NCBI RefSeq assembly: GCF_003054045.1
Contig: NZ_QBKH01000007.1
Span: 1-64,000, forward strand
Reading direction: 5' to 3'
DNA from: Sphingobacterium faecium
GTDB taxonomy: Bacteria; Bacteroidota; Bacteroidia; Sphingobacteriales; Sphingobacteriaceae
DNA length: 64,000 nucleotides
Positions 45,501 through 55,139 of the stretch are shown in pieces (the stretch's first letter is position 1; the number at the start of each line of letters is the position of its first letter). Made by a program: the position numbers and the translations under genes. Below the pieces are notes generated by a model. The model saw only the letters and a program-made list of their open reading frames with translations, was not told the origin of the DNA and did no database searches.

Positions 45501-47077
45501 ATGAATGGATTGCTAAAACAAGACATTCAACGCCAGGTGTAGGGTTAATTTCCCCACCGCCACATCATGACATCTATTCGATTGAAGATTTAGCACAATT
45601 AATCTTTGATCTAAAAAATGCAAACCGTGCTGCACGTATCAATGTCAAACTCGTATCAAAAGCGGGTGTTGGAACCATTGCTGCGGGTGTTGCAAAAGCA
45701 CATGCCGACGTTATTCTTATAGCGGGATTTGACGGAGGAACAGGAGCTTCTCCAATCAGTTCGACAAAGCATGCAGGTCTTCCTTGGGAATTGGGATTAG
45801 CAGAAGCACACCAAACTTTGGTAAAAAACAAGCTTAGAAGCCGTATTGTACTACAAGCAGATGGACAGGTAAAAACTGGACGCGACATCATTGTTGCAAC
45901 TTTACTGGGAGCAGAAGAATGGGGAGTATCTACTGCCGCACTTATTGCTGGCGGATGTATCATGATGCGTAAGTGTCACTTGAATACCTGTCCAGTAGGC
46001 GTAGCTACACAAGATCCAGAATTAAGAAAACTATTCACCGGTAAACCAGAGGACATTGTCAACCTATTCCGCTTCATGGCCGAAGAAATCAGAGAGACCA
46101 TGGCAGAATTGGGTTTCCGTACCATCAATGAAATGGTAGGAAAAGCACAGTTCCTGAAAAAACGTGAGAACATAGATCATTGGAAAGCTTCCAAAATTGA
46201 TTTCTCTGGTATTTTATATGTGGAACCCAACGATCCTAATCAGTCTCTTTACAATACTGAAGAACAAGATCACGGCATGGGTATGATCTTAGACTGGGGA
46301 TTATTGAAACAAGCAAAACAGGCCTTAGAAAGCAAAACTCCAGTTTTTGGAACTTTCACGGTTAAAAATACAGATCGTACCATCGGTACACTACTGTCGA
46401 ATGAGATTTCTAAACTATACGGATCCGAAGGCTTACCTGATAATACCATCAATTACAAATTTGAAGGTTCTGCGGGACAAAGTTTTGGTGCATTCTCAAC
46501 AAAAGGACTATCATTTGAATTAGAAGGCGAAGCAAATGATTATGTTGGTAAAGGTTTATCTGGAGCACAGTTAGCGATCTATCCAAAAGCAGAAAGCAAA
46601 TTGATTCCACATGAAAATATCATCATCGGTAATGTTGCTCTATTTGGTGCTACATCAGGACATCTCTTTATCAATGGACAAGCCGGTGAGCGTTTTGCCG
46701 TTCGTAATTCAGGTGCTACGGCAGTAGTAGAAGGACTTGGCGACCATGGGTGTGAATATATGACTGGGGGACGTGCACTTATCTTAGGGTCTACGGGCAG
46801 AAATTTCGGCGCTGGTATGAGTGGTGGTATCGCCTGGATTTATGATAAACAAGGAACATTTAGAGACAACTGCAATACCGAAATGGTGGATCTCGATCCA
46901 TTGGAACAAGAAGATGAAACAGCAATTATTGCATTGCTAAAAAGACATATTTTACTCACAAACAGCAAAATTGCACAACATATCCTCGAAAACTGGACTG
47001 CTGAGAAAAACAGCTTTATCAAAGTATTCCCTAAAGAATACAAACAGGTATTACGTACAAAATTAGTTGAAGCATAA
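42563..47077 (+). CDS. gltB: Glutamate synthase (ferredoxin/NADPH) large subunit
   Basis: A 1504-residue enzyme that makes glutamate from glutamine and 2-oxoglutarate. A propeptide of about 20 residues precedes the N-terminal nucleophile Cys21 (HDACGVGF) of the class II amidotransferase domain. A central domain and the FMN/synthase domain follow (GEGGEDELRYQP, AKPGEGGQLPGPKV, GFDGGTGASP). The iron-sulfur motif CIMMRKCHLNTCPVGVATQ comes next, then the C-terminal GXGXG beta-helix (GLSGAQLAIYP, GGRALILGSTGRNFGAGMSGG). ATG at 42563 is preferred; TTG at 42551 is upstream. gltD follows by 15 bp with a good AGGAGG-like ribosome site. Confidence 0.96.
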   Translation: MIESNTKQQGLYDPSFEHDACGVGFVAHIKGIKSHAQVKDALTMLENMEHRGACGCDPESGDGAGIMIQLPHEFLWEECINLGIQLKEPGYYGAGMVFLPKEPEMNKICRTVIQEAATERDMKFLGFRDVPVSRAGIGPTALSAEPEIVQFFIDRPETVHNTEEFERKLFVLRRLIIQKIKQYQEYPLPLYFASLSCKTIIYKGQLTTYQVGTYFKDLRDPRVVSAFGLVHSRFSTNTFPSWSLAQPFRMLAHNGEINTLTGNLNWFYAGMRALSSPYFTEEEMEILLPVVDRGQSDSACLDNVAELLLHSGRSLSHVMLMLVPEAWDGNTQMDPLKRAFYEYHATLMEPWDGPAALCFTDGKSIGATLDRNGLRPLRYAITSDHRVIVASEAGALPIDESTIIKKGRQQAGKIFLVDMEQGKILSDEEVKGDLVRQQPYGDWLDSYKIKLTELAEPRVTYTYLSKESVFKYQQTFGYSREDLETILTPMALTGYEPTGSMGSDVPLAILSDQPQHLSSYFKQFFAQVTNPPIDPIRERLVMSLATFIGNAGNILIEDKKFCHCVTLEHPILTSKELEKLRSIDTGVFQAKTLQSYFRADGQNGSLEAGLERLCRYADDAVRDGFEVLILSDRAIDSQHAPIPSILAVSAVHHHLIKTGNRGAVGLVVEAGDAWEVHHFACLLAFGATAINPYMALASIRTMKEQSKIETELTWPELSKNYVKAVNAGLLKIFSKMGISTLQSYHGAQIFEVLGLDKTVVDKYFCGAVSRIGGLDLDDIAQEVLTKHWVNFKESRTPQTLLPEGGLYQWKRRGEGHLWNPDTVHLLQQACRNDDYATYKKYAEKINNQKEQMFTLRGLLDFAKHRTAIPLEEVEPASEILKRFATGAMSFGSISHEAHSTLAIAMNRIGAKSNTGEGGEDELRYQPLPNGDSMRSAIKQVASARFGVTSNYLTQADEIQIKMAQGAKPGEGGQLPGPKVNEWIAKTRHSTPGVGLISPPPHHDIYSIEDLAQLIFDLKNANRAARINVKLVSKAGVGTIAAGVAKAHADVILIAGFDGGTGASPISSTKHAGLPWELGLAEAHQTLVKNKLRSRIVLQADGQVKTGRDIIVATLLGAEEWGVSTAALIAGGCIMMRKCHLNTCPVGVATQDPELRKLFTGKPEDIVNLFRFMAEEIRETMAELGFRTINEMVGKAQFLKKRENIDHWKASKIDFSGILYVEPNDPNQSLYNTEEQDHGMGMILDWGLLKQAKQALESKTPVFGTFTVKNTDRTIGTLLSNEISKLYGSEGLPDNTINYKFEGSAGQSFGAFSTKGLSFELEGEANDYVGKGLSGAQLAIYPKAESKLIPHENIIIGNVALFGATSGHLFINGQAGERFAVRNSGATAVVEGLGDHGCEYMTGGRALILGSTGRNFGAGMSGGIAWIYDKQGTFRDNCNTEMVDLDPLEQEDETAIIALLKRHILLTNSKIAQHILENWTAEKNSFIKVFPKEYKQVLRTKLVEA

Positions 47078-47092
47078 TCAGGAGGAAAAATC

Positions 47093-48550
47093 ATGGGAAA
47101 AATAACAGGATTTAAAGAATACGATCGTGAACTTCCGCAAAAAGAACCGGTAGCTTACAGAATACAGAATTTTCAGGAGTTCAATAAAGGTTATACAGAT
47201 AGTCAACTCAATACACAGGCAGCACGTTGTATGGACTGCGGTATTCCATTTTGTCACTCAGGATGTCCTTTGGGCAATGTAATACCTGAATTTAATGATG
47301 CCGTTTACGATGGAAAATGGGAAGATGCATACAGCATATTGACCTCAACAAATAACTTTCCAGAATTTACAGGAAGAATTTGTCCGGCACCATGTGAATC
47401 GGCATGTGTACTGGGCATACATAGTTCTCCAATTACCATAGAAGAAATTGAAAAACATATTATTGAAATTGCTTTCAATAAAGGTTACGTAAAACCTAAC
47501 AAAAGCTATATCAAAACAGATAAACGAATTGCTATTGTTGGATCAGGACCTGCGGGTTTAGCTGCAGCCGCACAACTCAATAAAGCTGGTCATGAAGTTG
47601 TCGTTTTTGAACGTGATGATCAATTGGGTGGCTTACTCCGTTACGGCATTCCAGATTTTAAATTAGACAAGAAAATTATTGACCGCCGGATTTCGGTGAT
47701 GCAGGAATCAGGTATTAAATTTAACGTAAATGCTGAGGTTGGCAAAAACATCTCCACCCATGAGTTACTTTCTTTTGATGCTGTTATTTTAGCAACAGGC
47801 TCAACTGTTCCTTGGCATTTGGATATTCCTGGAAAAGAATTAAAGGGTGTTCACTTCGCGATGGACTTTCTGAAACAGCAGAATAAAAAAGTGAGTGGTA
47901 TTGAATACGCGGAAGAGCACATCATCGCCCAAGGAAAACATGTAGTCGTCGTCGGTGACGGTGATACTGGATCGGATTGTATCGGTACTTCCAATCGACA
48001 ACTGGCACAGAGCATTACCCAGATCGCACGTAAACCAATCCCTGCAAAGGAGCGATTGAAGAATAATCCGTGGCCATCAGATAAAATCACCTTCAATACT
48101 TCATCATCACAAGAAGAAGGTTGTGACCGACTTTGGGCGACCGAAACAAAAGCCTTCATCAGTGATGACAGTGGAAATGTCAAAGCTGTTCAGATCATAG
48201 AGGTCGAATACGAAGTAGATGATTTCGGTAGAAGAACAAAATTAGGTCAATCAGAGCCTAAAGAAATTCCTGCAGATCTTGTTCTTTTAGCTGTCGGTTA
48301 TCAACATACAGAGCAACAATTGCCAGAAAAACTGGGTGTTCAAGTCGATAGCCGAGGAAATATAGTAGCGACAGATAAAGCTTACCAGACTTCGGTAGAT
48401 AAGATCTTTACAGCTGGAGATTGTAGGAAAGGACAATCATTAGTTGTATGGGCGATATCTGAAGGCCGTGAGTGTGCTAGAAAAGTAGACGAATTCCTAA
48501 TGGGTCATTCGGAACTTGAAAGCAAAGAAGCGATTCATCAATATGCTTAA
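47093..48550 (+). CDS. gltD: Glutamate synthase small subunit
   Basis: A 485-residue NADPH-dependent electron donor for GltB. The N-terminal iron-sulfur domain has CMDCGIPFCHSGCPLGN and CPAPCESACVLG. The FAD site is IVGSGPAGLAAAAQL, the NADPH site VVVGDGDTGSDCIG, and the C-terminal FAD motif is IFTAGDCRKGQSLVVWA. An unusually clear Shine-Dalgarno (AGGAGG, about 8 bp before the ATG) ensures translation in the operon. A terminator follows. Confidence 0.96.
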   Translation: MGKITGFKEYDRELPQKEPVAYRIQNFQEFNKGYTDSQLNTQAARCMDCGIPFCHSGCPLGNVIPEFNDAVYDGKWEDAYSILTSTNNFPEFTGRICPAPCESACVLGIHSSPITIEEIEKHIIEIAFNKGYVKPNKSYIKTDKRIAIVGSGPAGLAAAAQLNKAGHEVVVFERDDQLGGLLRYGIPDFKLDKKIIDRRISVMQESGIKFNVNAEVGKNISTHELLSFDAVILATGSTVPWHLDIPGKELKGVHFAMDFLKQQNKKVSGIEYAEEHIIAQGKHVVVVGDGDTGSDCIGTSNRQLAQSITQIARKPIPAKERLKNNPWPSDKITFNTSSSQEEGCDRLWATETKAFISDDSGNVKAVQIIEVEYEVDDFGRRTKLGQSEPKEIPADLVLLAVGYQHTEQQLPEKLGVQVDSRGNIVATDKAYQTSVDKIFTAGDCRKGQSLVVWAISEGRECARKVDEFLMGHSELESKEAIHQYA

Positions 48551-48566
48551 TACCAATCCTAAATAG

Positions 48567-48610
48567 AAAAGAATGAGCCCTGTAAATTTATTTACGGGGT
48601 TTATTCTTTT
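48567..48610 (+). terminator. Terminator of gltBD
   Basis: 21-nt arms at 48567-48587 and 48590-48610 pair completely if three G-U pairs are allowed. The rest of the gap to 48819 shows nothing notable. Confidence 0.7.
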
Positions 48611-48819
48611 ATAGCACTTCCTGTCACTGACTCATCCGGTTATTTCATCTCAAAAATGAGTAGCATATGGGCACTCGCTGATCTCAAAAGCTTTTATTCA
48701 TGGTAACCTGGACTAAGATTTTCAACCTACATGAAGTTTTTTAATCCTGCGGTTAATTATGGAATTCGTTACTAAGATGCATCATCTTAAATGAACACAG
48801 CAAGCTAATTCAAAAAGAT

Positions 48820-51765
48820 ATGAATAAGATCCTCATAATAGCATTGATTTTATGTCTCCTACTTCAGGGAGAGAATATTAAATCACAGAATAATCCCAAT
48901 AGACCTATTCCCAGCTTAAAAATTTCAAATGATCCCAAAGATCAGGCAAATGTTAATCTACAGGAGCTCGCTATTCTAGTTAATATTTTTGGTAACATCG
49001 CGAAAACAACGATGACAATGACCTTCCGTAATAATGAAAACAGAGATCTGGAGGGCATACTGACATTCCCCATGCCTGAAGGTGTTGCGGTAACAGGATA
49101 TGCCCTTGATATTAATGGAAAACTACGTCAAGCTGTTGCGGTTGATAAGAGCAAAGGGACTGAAGTCTTCGAAAGTATTGAATCTCGTCGTGTAGATCCT
49201 GGATTATTAGAGCGTGTAGAAGGTAATAATTTTAAGACCAGAATATACCCAATACCTGCAAAAGGTCAACGAACCATTAGCATAACTTATGAAGAGAATT
49301 TACAATTCCATGCTACGACTGGTTTTCAATACCATTTACCCTTAGCCTATAAACAAGCTATCGAACAGTTTAAACTTCAGGTAAATATCTACCAAACAGA
49401 CCAGATACCGACATTGATCAGCAAACCAGATGGATCACTCATATTTTCAGAAAAAAATCACATTTATCAAGCAACCATAGCTAAAAACAATTTTATACCT
49501 GAGAAATCATTAGTAATTGGACTACCTAAGCAACCAAATGAGAGCAAAATTTTAACACAGGTTAATCAAGATCAATCCTTCTATTTCCTTAGTAATATAT
49601 TTATCAATGCTCCTTCAAAAGAAAAAGACTGGAAAAACAAAATTGGGATCATCTGGGACAATTCTTTAAGTGCTAAAGATAAAGACATTCAAAAAGAATT
49701 AGCACTTCTGGATCTCATCATACAACAAAAAAAGAATTTAACTGTAGACCTGGGCTTACTGAATATCAGCTATGTAAAAGCGGGAACATTTCACATAGAA
49801 CAGGGAAATTGGACTGCTCTAAAAAATTATCTCTTTAATTTAACTTATGATGGCGGAACAGACTATTCAAAATTAAATGATCAAGTGCTGCAAGCGGAGG
49901 AATATCTTTTCTTTACCGAAGGGTTATCCACATTTGGGTCAAATCAAGTAACCATCAACAAACCAATATATTGTATCTCTTCCTCCGCTATTGCAGATTA
50001 CAGCATCCTCCAAGCCATTAGCAAAAAAACTGGTGCAAAAACGATCAATCTATTGAATACATCGCCTATTGACGGTATTAAGAAATTAAGTTCAGAAAAT
50101 TTAAAATTTTTAGGGATTAAAGAGCAAGCTGATTTCTCAGAAATATATCCAGCTATCCATACAGAAGTACAGGATCATATCGCGATCACAGGTCTCGGAA
50201 AAAACAACAATCTAAAACAAATTACCTTACTCTTTGGCTACGGGAATCGGCCAACTCAAGAAGTCAAGATTGACATCAATTATCAAGAAAATGAGTTGGA
50301 TATTCATAAAATCTGGGCTCAGAAAAAGATTGCAACATTAGATGTTGATTATTCGGAAAATAAAGAACGCATTGAAGAACTTGGTAAGCAATTTGGTATT
50401 GTTACCCGTAACACAAGTTTAATTGTATTGGAAACCGTGGAAGATTATGTACGATATGCCATCCTGCCTCCAACAGAATTGCTTCCAGCTTATCATAAAC
50501 TGACCAAAGAACAAAGCTTTCTTCGAGAGGAACGTATGCATGATTTATTGGCACAGGCTGAAACCTCTGTCCAAGAATTAAAAAAATGGTGGCAGACCGA
50601 CTTCAAAGCAAAGAAAACTTATCCACAGCCTAGCAGGATCGTAGAAGAGACATTTATAGTGCCCGAAGTTCATCCAATCAATAATGCACAAGCTGCAACA
50701 TCAAAAATGATATCATCAGAAAGCAGACAGATGGTTTTAGCAGATGATCGATCTTCAAAGCTGGAGGAAATAGTGTTAAGCGATTTAGAAGACCCAGTTT
50801 CTGATCAACAGCATTATTCCGGCAGTGATGTGAGTGACAGAACAACTGCTGGTGCAAAAATCACCATTCCTGATATTAAAAATGACAATATATATCTGCA
50901 GGTCTTAGAAAAATCAGCGAATCCCTACCAAACATATCTCGAACTTCGCCAGGCATATTTGGGAACTCCGACCTTCTATTTTGACGTTGCTAATTTTTTC
51001 TATCGAAAAGGCACAAAAGATAAAGCATTATTGGTGTTGAGCTCACTTGCAGATCTTCAAATTGAAAATGCAGATTTATTTAAGACAATAGCTTACACAC
51101 TTAAACAATGGGAACAATATCAATATGAACTTTACATAAATAAGAAAATCTTAGACTGGCGTCCTATGGATCCGCAGAGCCACCGCGATTATGCTTTAGC
51201 ATTATTAGATAATAAACAATATCAAAAAGCTTTTGATCAATTATATAGTATCCTAACGCAAAGTTATTCCCCTGAAGCAGCCGATCGCGACGATGGTATT
51301 GAAGAAATTATTGTGATGGAGATGAATAATTTATTAAAATTAAACCAGACTCATGTCAATAGCAATAACATCAGCAAACAACTCATAGCAGATCTTCCTG
51401 TTGATATTCGTGTGGTGATCAATTGGAATTCAAATAATACAGATATTGATCTTTGGGTCACAGATCCACATGGAGAAAAATGCTTTTACAGTAATAATAG
51501 CACTGCAATGGGAGGACGTTTAAGTAATGATTTTACAGGAGGATACGGCCCTGAACAATTTCTATTAAAAAGAGCAGTCAAAGGAAAATATAAAGTCGAA
51601 GTAGATTTTTATAATGATAATTCGTTAACGCTAGCAGGTCCAACAGCAGTCATGGCAGAAATCTTCACCTATTATAGCTCCGGAAAACAGGAACGCAAAA
51701 TCATCACCCTGTACTTAGATCAAACCAAAGAGCAACATGTGACCATCGGAACTTTTGATTTTTAA
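48820..51765 (+). CDS. Exported VIT / VWA-like / DUF2135 protein
   Basis: A 981-residue secreted protein. After a signal peptide (1-22), a VIT domain at about 35-165 has EGILTFPMPEGVAVTGYAL and FKTRIYPIPAKGQRTISITY. A VWA-like region from about 270 has a MIDAS-type DxSxS in IWDNSLSA. The region from about 600 to 680 is acidic and low complexity. Helical repeat-like segments follow (about 690-840). The C-terminal DUF2135 domain has INWNSNNTDIDLWVTDPHGE and GKYKVEVDFYND. Inter-alpha-trypsin-like VIT proteins act in cell surface or matrix contacts in eukaryotes; the bacterial role is unknown. Single gene with a strong terminator. Confidence 0.85.
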   Translation: MNKILIIALILCLLLQGENIKSQNNPNRPIPSLKISNDPKDQANVNLQELAILVNIFGNIAKTTMTMTFRNNENRDLEGILTFPMPEGVAVTGYALDINGKLRQAVAVDKSKGTEVFESIESRRVDPGLLERVEGNNFKTRIYPIPAKGQRTISITYEENLQFHATTGFQYHLPLAYKQAIEQFKLQVNIYQTDQIPTLISKPDGSLIFSEKNHIYQATIAKNNFIPEKSLVIGLPKQPNESKILTQVNQDQSFYFLSNIFINAPSKEKDWKNKIGIIWDNSLSAKDKDIQKELALLDLIIQQKKNLTVDLGLLNISYVKAGTFHIEQGNWTALKNYLFNLTYDGGTDYSKLNDQVLQAEEYLFFTEGLSTFGSNQVTINKPIYCISSSAIADYSILQAISKKTGAKTINLLNTSPIDGIKKLSSENLKFLGIKEQADFSEIYPAIHTEVQDHIAITGLGKNNNLKQITLLFGYGNRPTQEVKIDINYQENELDIHKIWAQKKIATLDVDYSENKERIEELGKQFGIVTRNTSLIVLETVEDYVRYAILPPTELLPAYHKLTKEQSFLREERMHDLLAQAETSVQELKKWWQTDFKAKKTYPQPSRIVEETFIVPEVHPINNAQAATSKMISSESRQMVLADDRSSKLEEIVLSDLEDPVSDQQHYSGSDVSDRTTAGAKITIPDIKNDNIYLQVLEKSANPYQTYLELRQAYLGTPTFYFDVANFFYRKGTKDKALLVLSSLADLQIENADLFKTIAYTLKQWEQYQYELYINKKILDWRPMDPQSHRDYALALLDNKQYQKAFDQLYSILTQSYSPEAADRDDGIEEIIVMEMNNLLKLNQTHVNSNNISKQLIADLPVDIRVVINWNSNNTDIDLWVTDPHGEKCFYSNNSTAMGGRLSNDFTGGYGPEQFLLKRAVKGKYKVEVDFYNDNSLTLAGPTAVMAEIFTYYSSGKQERKIITLYLDQTKEQHVTIGTFDF

Positions 51766-51782
51766 TCAAGAGCTAAGGTCAA

Positions 51783-51822
51783 AAAAAAGCGTGCTTAAAA
51801 TCAGTTTTAAGCACGCTTTTTT
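51783..51822. terminator. Bidirectional terminator, VIT protein / EamA gene
   Basis: Perfect 18-bp arms at 51783-51800 and 51805-51822 with a TCAG loop and A6/T6 tracts, between convergent genes. Confidence 0.85.
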
Positions 51823-51895
51823 GATCAGGATACGCAATATATCCATTAAATTCCGTTCTGCAACAAGAGCAGATATATAAAGCTAAAATAGATAA

Positions 51896-52807
51896 TTAAT
51901 AGATTTTTCTAATAACCAAATCCTGCTTCCGTTTCTCGATTTTTGTTTTTAAGTAAGGATAAAAGAAGACTGCACCTAAAACAATAGCAGCACCTCCATA
52001 AAAACCTAAACTCATCGTCTCTTTTTGACCGAAGATCAGCATGGCCAATAAAATTCCATAAACAGGTTCCAGATTCGTTGTTAAAGCAACTGTAAAAGCA
52101 CTCAATTCTTTCATCACAGCAACACCTAACACATAAGCAACGGCAGTACACAATACACCTAATATCAATAGATAAATTAAATCCGACTGATTGAGAACCA
52201 TCTTTTCATTAAAATCTCCACTGAATAACATAAAAACTGACACCCAGAAAAAAGCACCTAGCATTTCATAAAAAGTGATTAATGTAGCACTCGATTTTTT
52301 TACCATTCTTGCATTTGCAATAGAAAAAATACTCGCACAAAATGCACAAGCCAAACCCGCAACAATACCCTCAATATAATTAGATTCAAATTGAAATATC
52401 ATATATATACCCATGATAATCACTACTCCAACGATCATATCCATCATGGCTATCTTTTTCCTATTGATCAGAGGCTCCAAAATAGAAGTATACAATGTCA
52501 AAGAAGATAAAGTAACCAAAGCAACCGACACCGTAGATACCTTAATGGCATAAAAAAACAGAACCCAATGTAATCCTACTACACCTCCGACCATGATGAA
52601 AGAAATGAAATCTTTTCGAGATACAAGAATCTGTTGTTTACTAACGACGAGATAGATAAATAAAGAAATAGCAGCGATGAGAACCCGATACCAGACAAGG
52701 TGAATCGCCGAGATAGAAATCAGATTTCCTAGAATACCAGTAAAACCCCATATTAGGATCGTTAAATGCAGAATGAGAACATTCTGATTAATTTTTATTT
52801 TAGACAT
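51896..52807 (-). CDS. EamA/DMT superfamily transporter
   Basis: A 303-residue inner-membrane protein with ten hydrophobic helices in two EamA repeats (about 8-140 and 150-290), typical of the drug/metabolite exporter superfamily. Recognisable parts are LTILIWGFTGILG at the start and TVALTTNLEPVYGILLAMLI in the ninth helix region. The substrate is unknown. It is 12 bp downstream of the LptF/G-type gene and probably shares its transcript. Confidence 0.9.
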   Translation of the reverse strand: MSKIKINQNVLILHLTILIWGFTGILGNLISISAIHLVWYRVLIAAISLFIYLVVSKQQILVSRKDFISFIMVGGVVGLHWVLFFYAIKVSTVSVALVTLSSLTLYTSILEPLINRKKIAMMDMIVGVVIIMGIYMIFQFESNYIEGIVAGLACAFCASIFSIANARMVKKSSATLITFYEMLGAFFWVSVFMLFSGDFNEKMVLNQSDLIYLLILGVLCTAVAYVLGVAVMKELSAFTVALTTNLEPVYGILLAMLIFGQKETMSLGFYGGAAIVLGAVFFYPYLKTKIEKRKQDLVIRKIY

Positions 52808-52819
52808 ATAGGGACTTGT

Positions 52820-53899
52820 TTATTTTGGCGCTCTTATGGCCAAATAGATTGCAATAATTAAAAACGTCACATTGGGGATCAATACCGCAATCAAAGGTGG
52901 TAGCCCACCTTTTAATGAAAACATATTGGCAAATTGAATAAATACAATATAAGTGAAACTCAATCCAATACCAACACCCAGACTCAATCCAATACCTCCT
53001 CTTACCTTTTTTGACGAAAGGGCAACACCCATCAAAGTCAATACAAATGCTGAAAATGGATACACATAACGCTTATACTTTTCCAATTTAAGATCCGTCA
53101 TCATGCCAGTACCCCTAATTTCTTCCTTATAAATACGTTCATTAAGCTCCTTAGTATCCATTGCTGTGAATATATTGTCATACAGCTCAAAATCACTAGG
53201 CTTCATATCCAAGGTCGTATCTTTGACCGTACCTTTATCCATACGTTCATGCAGACCATTAATGATACGATTCGAATAATCATGTATTTTCCATTTGGTC
53301 GTAACCGAATCCCATGTGATACGTTCAGCAATTAACTTTTCCAATAAAGTATCACCCTTAAATTTCTCTAAGACAAATTTATAGCCAACCTGAGCATTAT
53401 TATCAAAATTATCGATATAAACATAACTATTTTTATCAATTTGCATATGGGTGGATACCTTTGTATTATCCTTCAATGGCTTCACATAAATATTTTCAAA
53501 CCCGATCTTGATCTTATTCGTTCGAGGAATAATATACAAGTTGAATATAAATGAAACAGCAAATATCAACGTAGCAGAAAAAGCATATGGCCTTAAAAGG
53601 CGGTTGAAACTATATCCAGCACTTAATATGGGAACTATTTCAGTTTGATCTGCCATCTTTGAAGTAAAAAAGATGACAGCAATAAAGTTGATCAAAGGAC
53701 ATAAAAAATTCAAATAAAACGGAATAAATCCAGCATAATATTCAAATATAATTTTGTCCATAGGAGCATTATATTTCAAAAAATCATCCAACCGCTCTGA
53801 AATATCAAAAATGACCATGACGACCGTAAATATAGCCATCGTGAACACAAAGGTGCTCAAGTACTTTTTAATAATATAACGATCGATTATAGAAAACAT
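52820..53899 (-). CDS. LptF/LptG family LPS export permease
   Basis: A 359-residue YjgP/YjgQ-type permease that works with LptB to extract LPS from the inner membrane. It begins with MFSIIDRYIIKKYLSTFVFT, has membrane helices at the N-terminal third, a periplasmic beta-jellyroll-like middle (about 150-250) and further helices at the C terminus (GGIGLSLGVGIGLSFTYI). ATG at 53899 is chosen; a longer frame to 53980 would overlap tgt. It lies 22 bp downstream of tgt. Confidence 0.88.
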   Translation of the reverse strand: MFSIIDRYIIKKYLSTFVFTMAIFTVVMVIFDISERLDDFLKYNAPMDKIIFEYYAGFIPFYLNFLCPLINFIAVIFFTSKMADQTEIVPILSAGYSFNRLLRPYAFSATLIFAVSFIFNLYIIPRTNKIKIGFENIYVKPLKDNTKVSTHMQIDKNSYVYIDNFDNNAQVGYKFVLEKFKGDTLLEKLIAERITWDSVTTKWKIHDYSNRIINGLHERMDKGTVKDTTLDMKPSDFELYDNIFTAMDTKELNERIYKEEIRGTGMMTDLKLEKYKRYVYPFSAFVLTLMGVALSSKKVRGGIGLSLGVGIGLSFTYIVFIQFANMFSLKGGLPPLIAVLIPNVTFLIIAIYLAIRAPK

Positions 53900-53921
53900 A
53901 ATGCTACTAAGATGCAAAAAA

Positions 53922-55052
53922 TTACAAACGTTGACCCAATACTTTGACCATTTTATTTTTCCAATCGTAGAATGTACCATCTACAATTTTCTCACGTGCC
54001 TCATTGACCAACCATAAATAGAAGTGTAAGTTATGTAAAGAAGCAATCTGTGCACCTAAAAGTTCTTGTGAACGGATCAAATGGCGTAAATATGCTTTTG
54101 TATATACTTGATCGGAGTAAAGATCACTATCTGGATCAATTGGAGAAAAATCGTCCTTCCATTTTTCATTCTTGATATTGATCGTTCCGTGACGTGTAAA
54201 AATCATACCATTACGTGCATTACGCGTCGGCATGACACAGTCAAACATATCAATACCCAAAGCGATATTTTCAAGTAGATTGATTGGCGTACCTACACCC
54301 ATCAGGTAACGAGGTTTATCTTCTGGAAGAATATTACACACAACTTCCGTCATCGCATACATTTCCTCAGCAGGCTCTCCTACCGATAAACCTCCGATTG
54401 CATTTCCTTCACGATTGAAAGAAGCAATTTTCTCAGCAGATCTTTCACGTAAGTCTTTATATACTGATCCTTGAACAATTGGGAACAGCGTTTGGTCATA
54501 TCCATATAATGGTTCTGTACTGTCAAAACGATCACAACATCTTTTTAACCAACGGTGAGTCATTTCAATAGAACGACGTGCATAGCCGTAGTCGCAAGGA
54601 TAAGGCGTACACTCATCAAAAGCCATGATTATATCTGCACCGATGACCCGCTGCGTATCCATTACATTTTCAGGAGTAAATAAATGCTTTGAACCATCAA
54701 TATGTGACCGAAACGTCACACCTTCTTCCCGTATCTTACGATTGTCTGACAAAGAATAAACTTGGTAACCTCCAGAATCTGTTAAAATCGGTCGATCCCA
54801 ACCATTAAATTTGTGAAGACCACCTGCCTTATTCAAAACATCCAGGCCTGGTCGTAAATATAAATGATAGGTATTTCCCAAAATGATTTGAGCTTTAATG
54901 TCATTTCTCAACTCATGCTGATGCACACCTTTGACCGTACCAGCTGTACCAACCGGCATAAAAATAGGCGTTTGAATTTTTCCGTGAGCTGTCTCAACAA
55001 CACCTGCACGCGCTTTAGAAAATTTATCTTGTACTTGAAGGGTGAATTTCAT
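53922..55052 (-). CDS. tgt: Queuine/preQ1 tRNA-guanine transglycosylase
   Basis: A 376-residue TIM-barrel enzyme that exchanges G34 for preQ1 in GUN-anticodon tRNAs. It has TPIFMPVGTAGTVKG, LTDSGGYQVYSL with the general Asp, AFDECTPYPC, GGLSVGE and the nucleophile region DCVMPTRNARNGMIF. The usual zinc cysteines (CxCxxC ahead of AYLRHL) are not there: the segment reads DSDLYSDQVYTKAYLRHL. A TATTTTTG box at 55140-55147 (minus) is a likely promoter. LptF/G and EamA genes follow. Confidence 0.95.
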   Translation of the reverse strand: MKFTLQVQDKFSKARAGVVETAHGKIQTPIFMPVGTAGTVKGVHQHELRNDIKAQIILGNTYHLYLRPGLDVLNKAGGLHKFNGWDRPILTDSGGYQVYSLSDNRKIREEGVTFRSHIDGSKHLFTPENVMDTQRVIGADIIMAFDECTPYPCDYGYARRSIEMTHRWLKRCCDRFDSTEPLYGYDQTLFPIVQGSVYKDLRERSAEKIASFNREGNAIGGLSVGEPAEEMYAMTEVVCNILPEDKPRYLMGVGTPINLLENIALGIDMFDCVMPTRNARNGMIFTRHGTINIKNEKWKDDFSPIDPDSDLYSDQVYTKAYLRHLIRSQELLGAQIASLHNLHFYLWLVNEAREKIVDGTFYDWKNKMVKVLGQRL

Positions 55053-55139
55053 TAATCTTTAATTTTTGGGGACTCTAATTTGATGATTTTTACTATTTCA
55101 GAAAACAAATTCCCCAGCTTGTTTTTTTTAAAATCTTTG

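Noticed and set aside
45574..45963. Long antisense ORF inside gltB
   Set aside because: A shadow of the conserved FMN domain; no independent start signal or protein motif.
53900..53980. Longer start for the LptF/G permease overlapping tgt
   Set aside because: The residues are the tgt 3' end read in another frame; family members begin at the position of 53899.
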